Source: Symbiodinium natans (lineage: Eukaryota; Sar; Dinophyceae; Suessiales; Symbiodiniaceae). From it: a DNA stretch of 64,000 nt. The position numbers and the translations under genes were made by a program. The DNA lies in contig CAJNDS010000332.1 in the NCBI GenBank assembly GCA_905221605.1, positions 5,001-69,000 on the forward strand. The letters run 5' to 3'. This document shows positions 10,074-21,399 of the stretch, piece after piece; within the stretch, counting starts at the first letter, position 1, and each line of letters opens with the position of its first letter. The notes beneath the pieces are model-generated. The model searched no databases and was not told the origin of the DNA. It was given only the letters and a program-made list of their open reading frames with translations.

Positions 10074-13000
10074 CTGTGCGAAGACATGGCCTCCACAAGG
10101 ATCCCAACGAGCATGTTCAGCATCATGAAAGAGTTCAAAAGGATGTAGAAGATGAAAGCCTCGCAGGTACTTATACAACTCGTGATCAAAAGATCATCTT
10201 CTCGATGGGCTGAAGCCCTCGACATGATATTGACGTGCTGAGCTTCGCTGTTGGAATGGCGCTCTCCTTCAACAGCAGCACGCAGTCTCTTGCCAAGGCA
10301 CCGCAAGCATCCAGTAGTTATTCTGCGCATGGATGATGTCCTCATGCGACGTGGTGATTTCCCAACGGGATCCGGAGTGCAATTCACACTTGTTCAAAAC
10401 TTGGATTGGGGCGGGAGCTTGTTCTGTTCAGCAAAGTGGCCGCGCACTCAGTCACGTCATCAAGGATGGTACCCATGATGAGCAGGGTAAGCATTGACTT
10501 GTCCATCCCGCCGAAGTACTCGTGTATCTGAAATCCGCGGAAAGGACACTGCGGCAACAGCACGCGTACAGAGAGGGGGGCTGCTACCCGTGGTGCTACC
10601 CATGCGTGGGATCTGCGCACACGACAATCTCTGCCTTCCGCGGGTCGTCGTCAGCCCACTCCTTCATTTCATCATCCGTTATGAGACCTCGGACATCAGG
10701 TGCACCCAAGTTTCAAGCTCTAAGGACTGCATCCGCTCAGATTCTGCAAAGCCGCAAGAACTGCCTCTCACTCGAGAAACGATTTTCCGATGTCCCACTG
10801 TCCGGCAACCCCCCGAAAATGCAAGAGGTTGAACTGACGGACACTGCCTTGGTGGTACTCATTGGTGAAGAGGATGGACCATGTGAAACTGATTATGACC
10901 TCAGGGCAACTTGGGCCAGCGCACCACAGCATGGGCGAAGCATGCACTTAGTAGTGGAGCTGACCCGCTCACTCTCGACAGCGCTCTCGGACGCTGCTCG
11001 GATCCCGGCCAGGAGGACCGCTGTCCAACCAACAGCTCGAGCTGCAGCGGAGATGCCTGGCTTCAGTTTTTAGTGCCACTTGGATTCACTCTAAAGCCAT
11101 CTCCTCTAGAAACTTCCCGGCCTTTGATGATCATCATCAGCTGTGGAAAGGCTCTCATGAGCTTTGCCATTCTGGTGATGCCTGAGAGCTGTCTTGTCTG
11201 CAGCTGCCTGCAGACTGGGCTCTGAGGCCTTTGGGTTCGAGATCTTGAGCATCAGACATTCAGGTCGTTTTCAGCTATTCGTTGAAGCATCCGGTAACTT
11301 CAACTTCGAGGCACAGTCCCCCCCCTCCCAAGCTGCAGGCGACCTCAATTGAACCCTGACTCAGTAAGTCTCGAACGAAGAAGCCGAAGAAGCCTGCGAC
11401 AGCAGGGTGGTCATGGGGCATCACGGCATCAGCACAAGCTCAGCACAAGTAAGCACAAGGAAAGCACAAGGTACCAGTAGCTTGCCACACTACCGGCAGA
11501 TTCACATTCAGCACAGAGACTCCCCTTCCAAAACCCCTGCAGACCTGACGACTGTGGGGTCTCCAACCCTGAAAACCGTTCCAGACCTTAAACTCAACCC
11601 AATTCCGCACACAAGTCGCTCTGAATCCTGGCTCCCCTCAAACCTCCTTCAACAATCAGCCCGGAAGCCATGAAAGGTTTGTTCAGCCGCGGCCTGAGAA
11701 TGCTAAGCTGGCCCAAGCCCGAGTCGAGGCCCACAAATGGCATGATCCAGGTCTCCCAGACCTCGGGGAAGTTTGCTCGAAGAGGGTTTGGGGCACATAG
11801 GCCGAAAACAGCCTCAGGAAGGCTTGGAGAATGTCACTGGGCAGCAGGCCATCATCAAAACCAAGAGCGTGTCAAAAACGAACCAACCATCTCGAAGACA
11901 GAGGAGCTTTTGACGGTACCTGCCCAATGCAAGGAGTCTCCTGGCCAACTCCGGTCTGCCTGGGATGATACAGCGACTCAAAGCACTGCATTATGCACCG
12001 CATACAGGGCGGCTGCGCACGCCAGGAATCTGATGAGGATCTCGATGGTGAAGTAAGATGCAAAAAACACCTCAACCACGATGAAGAAGACCTGCGCCAG
12101 CAAATTTTGCAATTTCCATTGTTGTTGCTGCAATTTGTTGCTCCTATTCCATGCGCTCCTACTAGCACTCAGCTCTCCTTTCAGGCGTTGGCAGCGAAGA
12201 TGCAGAATCCGTTTTGGACTGCAGGGGTGGTACAATTACGGGTAAAGCTCCCTCCCCTCCCCGCGCCGAACCGGCGGAAATTCGGAATCTGACCTCTGGC
12301 CACTACTCGCGCAACATGTCCAGTAAGCCAGTAAACTTAGTTTTAGAGACACAGCGCGAGCGAGAGATCATGAAAAAGGAAACTCCACCCACCCCCAATC
12401 CCCAAAGAAAGAAGGGGTCTTGTTGAGCAGGCGGGGGCAACATGAAAACGCCTCAAGAAAAGCCGGCTTGGGGTTTGGGGTTTGGGGTTTGGGGCTTAGG
12501 GGTTGACGGTTTAGGGTTTAAGGAATTTTCTGCTTGGGTTTTACGGGGTCGAGGTCAGGGTAGGTGCGAGGGGTGGCCGTGTTTGGAGTTTCGGGTTTCA
12601 GGGTTTAGGGCTTCAGCTTTTGGATGGTTTGGGGTTTCGGGTCTTAGGGTTTCGGCTAGGGGCCTCGGGCTGAGGGTGTAGGATTGAGGGCTTGGGGTTT
12701 AAAGTTTAGGCTTAAGGGTTGGGGTTTAGAGCTTAGACAGGCATGCCGGTTTAGGGTTAATGGCTTTAGAGCTTTGGGCTTAGGGCTGAGTGTACAGTTC
12801 CGGGTTTAGGGTTGGGTTTAGGGGTTTAGGGAGTTTAGGGTTTAGGGTTTGGGGCTAAGGGCTCAGGATGTAGGATCTAGAGTTGAGGGTTTCAGGCTTA
12901 GGGCTTACTGTTTAGGGTTTCGGGCACTAGGCGACCACGTGGGGCGGGGGGGGGGGGGGGGTCCCTCTACAGACGCTCGAACTTCGGGACATTCATTGAG

Positions 13001-13095
13001 GTAACTGCGTCTTCTGGACCTGTCTGCTTTTTCATCAGGGAGAAAGAGGGGTTCCTTTCAGAAACTGCTTGCGTATATACATGCATACTGTACAT

Positions 13096-13135
<40 letters not shown>

Positions 13136-14845
13136 GTAGATAGATAGATAGTCTATGCATAAGGAAACTGCATGCGTGTGCGCGTGTATCACATTTGCGT
13201 TTGTTTGAAGTTTGTGCCTGCGTGTGCTGCGTGGGTGTGTGGGTGTGTGTACATCGCCCTAGTCCAGGGGCGCAGGGGCGACTCCCACTCACAGCAAGGC
13301 CGGGAGGGCAGGGGGGCCCTTGTCAACGAGGACAGCCTTTCCCCCTTGCAAACGTATCTGCAGTTGAAGTTGGTCGCTTCTGGGCAGTTGTGTGCAGCTG
13401 AGGGGCAAATCACCATTCTGTCGGGTCTGGTGCGGATGACTGCAGCCATTCTCACTTCAATCAATGTCCCTTCTCATCCTCACCCGCATTATCATCAGCA
13501 GCATCATCTCCCTCATCTTACAACAACACGTCTCGCCTTGCCAGATACCGCTCTTCAGCAATCGAAGTGCGTGCTCTTTAATACTCACCACAGCGAGAAG
13601 GGCGTGAAAACCAGAACCTTAAACTCCCAAGGCTAGAGTCCAACTTCCAAGCTTCGCGGCCTTTCAAGTCGTTGGAGGGGAACAAAGGAACACACACACA
13701 CACACACACAGAAGCAAAGATGTTCGCAATTGGATACTTTCCCTATCTTCGGCGATGGTTTGGGGGAAGTTCAGCTCCGGTACTAGCGGTGGCATTGTGT
13801 GGTACTTCCTATGAGGTAAGGCTGCGAGGAATGTGTTCACTGCCCGCTTGCAGTGGGAGCGACTCCATTTTTTTGCCGGAAAAAGTAATTTTTCTGCACC
13901 TTGGCAACGCCCCTACAGAACAGTTCATTGCCACTTGTGTTGCTAATCCCCTATCGAATCTTCCTGCTACTACCTGTACACACATGTTGAAATCAAACAA
14001 CAGTGTATGCGGCATCAACTGCCTCCCCGTCGTAGAGGTTGGCCGGTACTTCATTCCTGGCACGACGCATGTTTGTCCCGCTGTTGCCCACATATGGTTT
14101 TCAAAGGCAACCAAAGAAACCTGAGTGAGCAAAACAGAGTCTCTTGTACCTCGCCGAGTAGTCTGCATCCACACCAATCGCAAGAGCATTCAAGAAGATG
14201 ACGCCTCGGCCCCAGCTGCGCCAAAGCCCATTGCAGCATTGAGGGCTTGGGGGGGGGAAGGGGGGGGAATTCGGGTTTTAGGATGCTTTAATAGGGTGTC
14301 GAAAGATTTTGAAGCAGCAGCTGGCTGTGGGCGCACTCAGACTGGCCAAGGCACAGATCGTGATGCCCTCGAAGTATTTGTTCTTGGCGATCTTGCCAAA
14401 GAAACTCAGTCGCCACAGCCGTGTTTCTCACAACATGTCCAGGAAGGTCTCGCCATGGGTTCATGGCGACAGCAAGCGACTCTGCAACCAAATTGCGTGA
14501 ACTAATTTTTAGTTTTGCACACTCGAGACTCGAATTTGGGCAGGCAGGCAATGATTGGCTGCACAGCCTCTGTCAAAACCTGATCAGGTTCTAAGCCCTC
14601 TGAGGCCAAGGCTTGTCAGAGAACTTTTTCTGCAAGGCCACCGTAAGTGTGCCGGTCTGAGCTTGCTGGCTTTGGGCTTTCGGGACACAGTTTCGAAGAC
14701 TCTTCGAAAAAACAACACTCACGAAGCACTCCCACTGAGCAAAAGCGCATGCATGTCTTCGTGGTGGTGTATCAGGTGCCCGTCCTCCGGCTTTCCACCT
14801 CTTGCCACCTCCTCCTTGAGGTTGTGGATGTCGCCAAACATTCGC
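10074..14845 (-). CDS. Voltage-gated cation channel (ion-transport domain), multi-exon
   Basis: Exons in order of transcription: 14770-14845 (MFGDIHNLKEEVA, cytosolic); 14367-14404 (FFGKIAKNKYFEG); 14150-14204 (VIFLNALAIGVDADYSA, S1); 12021-12091 (VFFIVVEVFFASYFTIEIL, S2); 11694-11761 (WETWIMPF then LSILR, S3 end/S4 start); 11121-11192 (ITRMAKLMRAFPQLMMIIKG, S4); about 10973-11013 (IRAASESAV, S4-S5); 10840-10899 (WSILFTNEYHQG, S5); 10635-10687 (DDEMKEWADDDPRKA, acidic loop); about 10448-10527 (YFGGMDKSMLTLL, pore helix); 10074-10159 (FIFYILLNSFMMLNMLVGIL, S6). Phases agree across 14367/14204 (GAGG plus GC) and 11694/11192. The pattern is one six-helix Ca/Na-channel-type domain in the plasma or another membrane. 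S4 has few regularly spaced arginines. The S1-S2 intron (2 kb) holds a TTTAGGG array. Several donors are GC. Whether more repeats of the domain exist cannot be seen. Confidence 0.8.
12465..12935. repeat. Degenerate TTTAGGG-type array, G-rich on + strand, inside channel intron
   Basis: About 470 bp of GGGTTTAGGG, GGGGTTTGGGG and related units, opposite in orientation to the 8.3-9.2 kb array, ending in a run of about 17 Gs (12943-12960). It lies wholly between the S1 and S2 exons. Confidence 0.9.
13097..13152. repeat. (GATA)n microsatellite
   Basis: About 13 GATA units with one GGTA break; in the channel's S1-S2 intron. A short (CA)n run follows at 13690-13709. Confidence 0.95.
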
Positions 14846-14859
14846 CTAGGATCCCAACC

Positions 14860-16820
14860 AAGCCGTCGTTACTTGAAACTCTGCTTCCTTGGGCTCTGAA
14901 CAGCTCTTGCCAGATACACGTGTATTGAGCCACTCTCTAGAGGACGCTAGAACCCGACTCGCATGCGCAAGCAGCCCACTGCATCCGACTGCATAAGAAT
15001 GTATACCCAATCTCCCACTGCGAGCTGGAACATTCTGGAACATCCTGGAACCTCCTGGAACCTCCCTGAACCTCCTAACGTGCATTCGACGGCACCCAGC
15101 CGTGACTGGGGGGACACTGGGCATTGGCCCCGGCCCCGGCCCCGGCGGCCCCTTGGCCGAGCTCTTGGACCCCTTGGCACGGGCGTCGCCGGCTTCATAG
15201 AGCTGGCCTGCACACAACCTAACGTAAGCTACGAAGTGCTAGAAAATGCGTGAGAGGATGCTACACAACCCAAGGGGGTACTGGAAGCGGATTGCTCTGG
15301 TGGCTCTGGTCTCTCACTAACCGAGCCGAACCATCGACATTAGCACGCTGCAGGGCTAGGCTATGCGCCTAGTATGTGAGCATCGATGACCCCTAGCTGA
15401 CTAGAACTTATCCGTTTAAGAATGCTGAAGCTGGCAGGGGCTGAAGCGTCTGAGCGGAAACAGTCTTTCACGGTGAGGCATTCACAGTGAAGACCCACTT
15501 GGCGCCTACATTCGGAGCTGCTCTACCTTGCAAGCAGATGCAAGCGGCCAGGAAAGAAAGAGAAACCACGTCGAAGCCTTGACTTACGTTACTGAAACGT
15601 GCAGAACTTTGAAGAACCAGTTGCGTTGCAGCTCCCTCTCCAGCGCCGTCTCGACCGCATCGACCTGGAAAGGTCCGATCAGACATGCTCAGATATTCTG
15701 GGCTGGGGGCTCTCCAGTCGCAAATTGCATGAGACTCTCATGAGAATCGCACCTGTGCAGGCATTTCGCCATTTACAGCCCCACGTCTGGATCCATGCTC
15801 GCCCGGTGTAGCGTATTGCACACTCGCTTGTTGCAATTCATGGTTGGGAGTTGGGCTGGGAGGGTGCTGAAACTAGGTTTTGCTCATCATTTTGTGGCTT
15901 TCATGACAGCCTACTCGAGCTGCACTGCAAGCCCTGGTGAACCGCCTGGATGCACCCGTTCATGTTTGGGAAAACATCAGATGTCAAGCTGGAGCCGGGC
16001 ACGTCGGGCACATGACAAGTGGATCCATTCATGAGAATGGTTTGCAGAAGGGGCAACTGGCAATGACGAGGCACATCAGTGGCGGAAACCGTCAGCTGCA
16101 GGTCGATGGGCCAACCAAGCTGTGAAAATCAGACAGACTTGGGCACGTGGCAGCACGCAACGCACACCGCGCAAGCACCGAAAATCTGTGAAACGGATCT
16201 TGGAACTTTCTGGTAAGACAAGCACATCGTCTATAACGATCAATGTGCATCGTTAATGCACCCGACTACTGCTGAGTTCATACCGATGTAACCGCAGACT
16301 TTAGATCGAGGTGGCCAGCAGACGAAGTCACGACTTGCTGCTAATCGTCCTTGATCTGCGCACGGCCCATCAGTTTTCTAAATCTGGTAAGCGAGGCTGT
16401 CAGAAGCAGAATGGACACCTCAATGATTTTGTGCTTTTAAGGGCTTTTGCTTTATAAAAGAAAAAATCCAGCTCTTCAGAAGCCTGCTACACAAACACCT
16501 AAGTCCGAGATCTTCAGTGCACAGAAGGTGTGGTTGGAAGTGTTGAACCTTTGCAGCATGCGAAGCCGCGAAGCCTGGAAGCCTCCCAAAAAGCTTCCAG
16601 AACCCAGCTTTCAGAAGGCTCAAAAACTGAGAAGGCTCCCCACGTGTCCCATGCAGCAAGGCACCGGGACGGTAAGGATGGTCCCCACAGTGCCCGTCAA
16701 CAGAAGGAGCCAAGCGCGATCAAGAAACCTGGGACATGAGAGCGCAGCAAAGCTTTGCAGCGATCAGCTTTAGGCCCAGAGGTGCACTAGCAAAGGAAGA
16801 GCAAGAGTTCCGAGTTCTTT
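14860..16820. other. No supported gene
   Basis: Holds a short tandem repeat of TCCTGGAACC-like units at 15030-15075 and a GGCCCC run at 15126-15150. An open + frame at 15599-15811 has coding-like composition (LQRRLDRIDLERSDQTCSDI) but no recognisable domain or context. A single minus hydrophobic stretch at 16830-16890 (LRPLLFYSLVLLKRLW) follows an AG. Nothing else recognised. Confidence 0.4.
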
Positions 16821-17464
16821 TTTCAGTTGTACCCAAGCACCACAGCCGCTTCAGCAGCACGAGGCTGTAGAACAGAAGCGGCCTCAAGTTCTGCAGTCAA
16901 GCACTCACCCCGAAAGCTCCAGGTCCGCCTGAACATCTTTAGCCCCAGGTGGAAGCTAGACCAAGGCACCCCCGCACCACGGCGATGGCCGCGTCCACGG
17001 TGCCAATCAGCCTCCACAAGGGCCGGGCCGCAAAGGGCTCAAAGCACTTTAGGGGGGCCACCACGACTCACTCAATTTGTGTTGCTTTCCCTGTGCGCAA
17101 AGATGAAACTCGACAATGGCGACCGGCTCCCCACGAAACTCACCAAGCACGTATGAAGTAGGAGTCACCATCATCATCAGGCTACAAAGGTGCACGTCCC
17201 ACTCGCTCTATGGTCCTCAACAACTTCTCAATCCCACTCCCAACCTTAAGGCAAGCGTTCCACCAGCAATTCTCACAAAAATCCTGTTGCCTACCCGAAT
17301 CAAAACAGTGCAAAAAACTCTGTTCGCTACCGTGTCCGTGCAACTGCTGACATGCTCACAGTTGCTGTTGGTGTCTGAGAATGTTGTAGCGCCTTGTCGG
17401 CGTTGACTTGGGCTCTTGGCTTCGCAGGGTCTGTTCTGCGAGAACTAAAAGTTGAAGTAACACC

Positions 17465-20000
17465 ATCTCGCATGCTGCCTAGCGTAGCCTGGTGGAGCCC
17501 GGTGCAGCCCAGCAGCCAGAGTACCGGCAAGTGTGGAAGGTAGGAGTCGTCGAGTGCCCATGCGACTGGGCTGAGGAAGTTCGCTGCAAAGCCCGAGAGG
17601 TGCATCGCGAAGACCATCCTCTGCATCTGTACAAGATGCCCTCTGCATGTGCTCTGCATATCCTCTGCTCTCGGAATGTCACGGCACACTCTGAATGCAG
17701 CCAAGCAGCAGGACGTAAGCGTACTCAGTGGAGTAATGCAGGTTCATCGGCACGCAGTTCAAAATGCTGATTGCGTGCAGCCCAACCTCACATCTTGAAA
17801 AGGTTGTTTTAAGTCTCTCAACCGAGTTCGCATGCCAGACATCTTGCTGCTGGGCCGCCAGAAAAGCTACCAGAGAAAGGGGCATATGCTTTGGCCCATC
17901 CTGGAGCAATGACGCTACACAACTGCACGCCTTCCCGAGCCGTTCGCATGCGCCACGTTGCCTCCGCTTGCTTTGTTGAGTGCCCTGCTGAGGTCGGGCT
18001 TGTGACTTCATCTCATCTGCAGCAAAAGGGCCTCTGCCATGTGCTGGCGTACGGCAGCGACAACCTGCACATGAAACATCTCGTCGAATCTGTCTGTCCA
18101 AAGCGGGTTTGCCGCGAACCCTTGCGAAGTTTCACCCTGACTTTCGACCCTCCCCACACGCTGCCCTCGCTAACGCTCTGTGCTCTTTCGCTCTCTCCTG
18201 CGCCAGGCCGAGAGCCGCAGCAAGCAACGCCGCATGCCGTATCAGCGCAGCGGACCAGTCCTCACGCAAACACACGGAGCTTCGAACGCGAGGCCTCCGG
18301 CACACTCTGGCAACTCTGGCAACTCTGGCACAGCGTCTATAGCGGACACAGGTGGACAAGTGCAGTGATCGGGTTTGTCTGCAAGTCGCAAGGCCACTTC
18401 ACTTGCCATGGCCCCTCTCCGTGAGAGCACAACTTGTCATTTTATGTCTTCCGACATCACCTGATCCATCACTCACAATCCCGCCCAGGCGCATTGCTGA
18501 CATTTCGGGTAACCTCGGGGAGGCAAAGAAGTGCACCAAGAAAGTGCCTCAGGTGCCCCACCCTTGCAAGCATGGAGCACCTTCTGGTCCCCATGATACA
18601 TGCAATGAAAAACAATCTCCGCCATGGGGCTGCGCTCCAACAACCAGACTCGTGCCACCCAACTCGTAGGCACCAGCAGAAGATAGATTTTCAAGGCGCA
18701 TACCTCACAGGGGCCCCCCGCGGGAAGGGCGGGTCACACCCAGCTGAAGCTGCCTCTTCAAGGCCACACCAATGGCTAGGTTGGCCCTGTCGTGAACCCC
18801 AACAGTAAACCCCTCTTGAAGAATTTTCCTTTCTCGGAGGGTCCTCATAAACCCAATACTGGAATAATACAATCTAGACGCCAAGGACCAAGTGCAGAGT
18901 ATCAAAGCTCACAAGTTCTCCAGGAGAGCTAAGCCCAGCCAGGCCTGGCGGTGAGTCCCGACGGATGCCCTCCAAGAAGAAGCTGCTGCCTTCCTCCCCA
19001 ACAAAAACAAACTCAAACAACAAAACATGGAACATCAGGACTAGAGCTACTAGACATTGCCTCCAAGTTCTGCCTTCGTGGCATTGGCTATCCCTTGACA
19101 AGGCGATGATCTTCTCTTGTGCAGTCGGTGGAAGCTTCCAGGACTGTTGAAGTGTGCACCCTCTTTGGGTATACGGTATAAGCTTCCATTGTGCTTTGAC
19201 GTGAGGTTGGGGCCTGGCTTGCACACCAACTCGTCATCCGACTTCCCGGGCCAAAACAAGAAGTCACGCCGGTGACCCGGGGACCCCATGGCCCCAGCCC
19301 TCCTGGCTCGGAGAAGAGCTGCTTGCGGCCAGTCAGCAAAGGATGGCGACGCCGGGGGTCCACCACTAGAACCCCCCCCCCCCCCCGATCTCGGCAAAGT
19401 GGCAGCCCGGAGCCCAGCGGGTCCCCAGACAGACTGGCTACAGTTGCGGGTCAAGGTCCATGCGCAATGCCAGAATACACGACAGTGTACATGTGCCAAG
19501 ACCCATGGCATGTGCCTTGAGGCTGGTCGCGACGGCCTTCCTCGCAAGTAGCGTGGCATTGGCCAGCAGCCTCTTTGGGCATCTTGGAGCCTTCTGTGAA
19601 GCCCTTCTTTGGGTTAAGGGTGTAGGGTTTAGGGTGTGGGCGCCATGTGCCCTATTCGTGGGTGCTGGGTGGCTTGAAACGATTGAACTGTGAATTCCAC
19701 CGCTTTCTGCACCACATTGCACCACGCAACGTCAGCAGAAGCAGCTCGGCCAGCTCGCCAAGCAGCTGGGGCGCCATCGGCTCTCTGAATCCTGGGACGC
19801 CTGTGGGATGTGATGTGCTGTTGCGGCAAAACGCCGGGATTGGTATTCTATGCGTCCTTCGTGTGGGGTCCGGTCTCTTGGCCTTCATACGCCAAATCTA
19901 TGGTAGATTGCTATACCCCCACTTGTCCAGTAAAGGCATGACTTCATCAGTGATGTCATGCTTGTGGTCGGCTGCGGCAAACGGCAAACAGGCCTGCCTC
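17465..20000 (-). CDS. Unidentified multi-exon gene (exon-like segments)
   Basis: A series of minus-strand segments with coding-like composition and AG acceptors, no family recognised: about 19910-20000 (ADHKHDITDEVMPLLDKWGY), 19725-19815 (REPMAPQLLGELAELLLL), 19145-19290 (RRDFLFWPGKSDDELVCKPG), 18930-19010 (EEGSSFFLEGIRRDSPPG), 18715-18880 (RKILQEGFTVGVHDRANLAI), 18560-18665 (MAEIVFHCMYHGDQKVLHAC), 17790-17905 (LVAFLAAQQQDVWHANSVER), 17690-17780 (PMNLHYSTEYAYVLLLGCIQ) and 17465-17640 (FAANFLSPVAWALDD). They all point the same way as the neighbouring genes, so one gene is likely, but continuity and frame were not proven. The last three are hydrophobic enough to be membrane segments. Confidence 0.35.
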
Positions 20001-20941
20001 TTAAGGAAGGGGGGCAAGGAAGTCTAGTGAACTTCAACTCGGCACATCGTGTCACCCCCGGCCTCCAGCACCCCTCCCCCATTTTCGTCGTCAGCGGTTG
20101 ACTCTTTGCAACACATTGGAGACGAGTCTAGAGACACTCTGCGCTACGAGCATGCTTGGTGTCGGTGTGCTTTTGCACATCACGCATGGTGCCATGCAGC
20201 TTACATTGAATTACCCCTCGCAGATCACCGAAGGAAGGGCGTGGCTAGGGATGCATTCGCCAGGATGTGGTTCTAAGTTCAGTGGCTCAAGGGGGGCCCA
20301 GGGGCGCCAGAGGCCTATGCAGCAGAGGCTCAGACCTGCAAGTCCTCTGATGGTCGGGGCAACTCAGAAAGCTTCTCTCCTCGGCCTCACCAGACTTCCA
20401 CTGAGGGATGCTGCACTGCGCAGTCAACGGCACTTGAGCAGCCTCCGAAAACCTCCACCCGATGAATATGGAGACTCTGCAGAGTCTTAAACTCCGAACA
20501 TCATCTACGTAGGCACACAGGCTGTCACTGCCTTCGACAGAAGCATCAGAAGCACTTCAAGGAGATGATGGGCGATGCCTGTGAAGCGTTCTTCAAGAAA
20601 TCCGTCACATGAGTCATGAGCAATGACATGTCAAGTGGCCGCCAGGGAAGGGGGCGCCGTGTGCCTGCTGCTCGCGCCAGCCAGCCACATGCCGCTGGCA
20701 GAACCTGCCGAGGTCCAGATGCCAAAGACGGCATAAGGGGTTGGTCTGAATTACCCTGAAAATTACAAGTTACTATGAGAAATAAGCCACGGTCAAAAAA
20801 CGCCCCAGAACGGCCCCCATCATCTTCCCACCAGGGCTCGGCTCATGGTCGAACTGCCAGAGCAACAGAGCAAAGTTCAGAGCAAAGCATGTCGGCGCTT
20901 CGACTGCATAGGTTTAACGACGTCCTCACCTCAGTGAGCCC

Positions 20942-21397
20942 GTGAAGAGTTTGTGCCGTCGTTCGACACTGAAATCAGTACTGTTCACTTCTCGGCTTGA
21001 AATGGTTGATAAAGTCTTGCAGCCCGCAGAAAAGGCCATGTTGTCAGGCACATGGTCTCTTGGTTGCGGTCCAAAACCGAGCGCGCTGCGTAGGCTCCAG
21101 TGGTTGTGGGAGGCGTTGGGCGGGAAAACGCCCTGCGGAGGACTGCAGACGCTCAGGCAGGCACTCCTGCGTGCTTCTGAAGCCATACTGGCTTGTGCAA
21201 AGTACCCACCGGAACTGAAACCATGGCCGAGACGGACCTGTTCAGATGTGGTTAGATGTTACCTCTGCTGGAAGGGAACCTCCAAATTATTTCGAACCCG
21301 TTTTTCACAACGCACTACCTATTCCTTTTGGCAGCAAGATTTTGGAAAGCGCTGTGCCCACCTCCACTTGGGGATGCCCAGTCTCCACAGCCTCTGA
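20942..21397 (+). CDS. Open reading frame of 151 codons, unidentified
   Basis: The best + strand candidate in the window: an uninterrupted frame with plausible composition (LEMVDKVLQPAEKAML, LRRLQWLWEAL, LQTLRQALLRASEAILACA). No domain recognised, no splice context, and every firm gene is on the other strand, so chance is quite possible. Confidence 0.2.
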   Translation: MKSLCRRSTLKSVLFTSRLEMVDKVLQPAEKAMLSGTWSLGCGPKPSALRRLQWLWEALGGKTPCGGLQTLRQALLRASEAILACAKYPPELKPWPRRTCSDVVRCYLCWKGTSKLFRTRFSQRTTYSFWQQDFGKRCAHLHLGMPSLHSL

Positions 21398-21399
21398 CA

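Noticed and set aside
13672-14124. 150-codon + strand ORF
   Set aside because: It overlaps a start near the channel's S1 exon region on the other strand, begins in a CA repeat and shows no domain.
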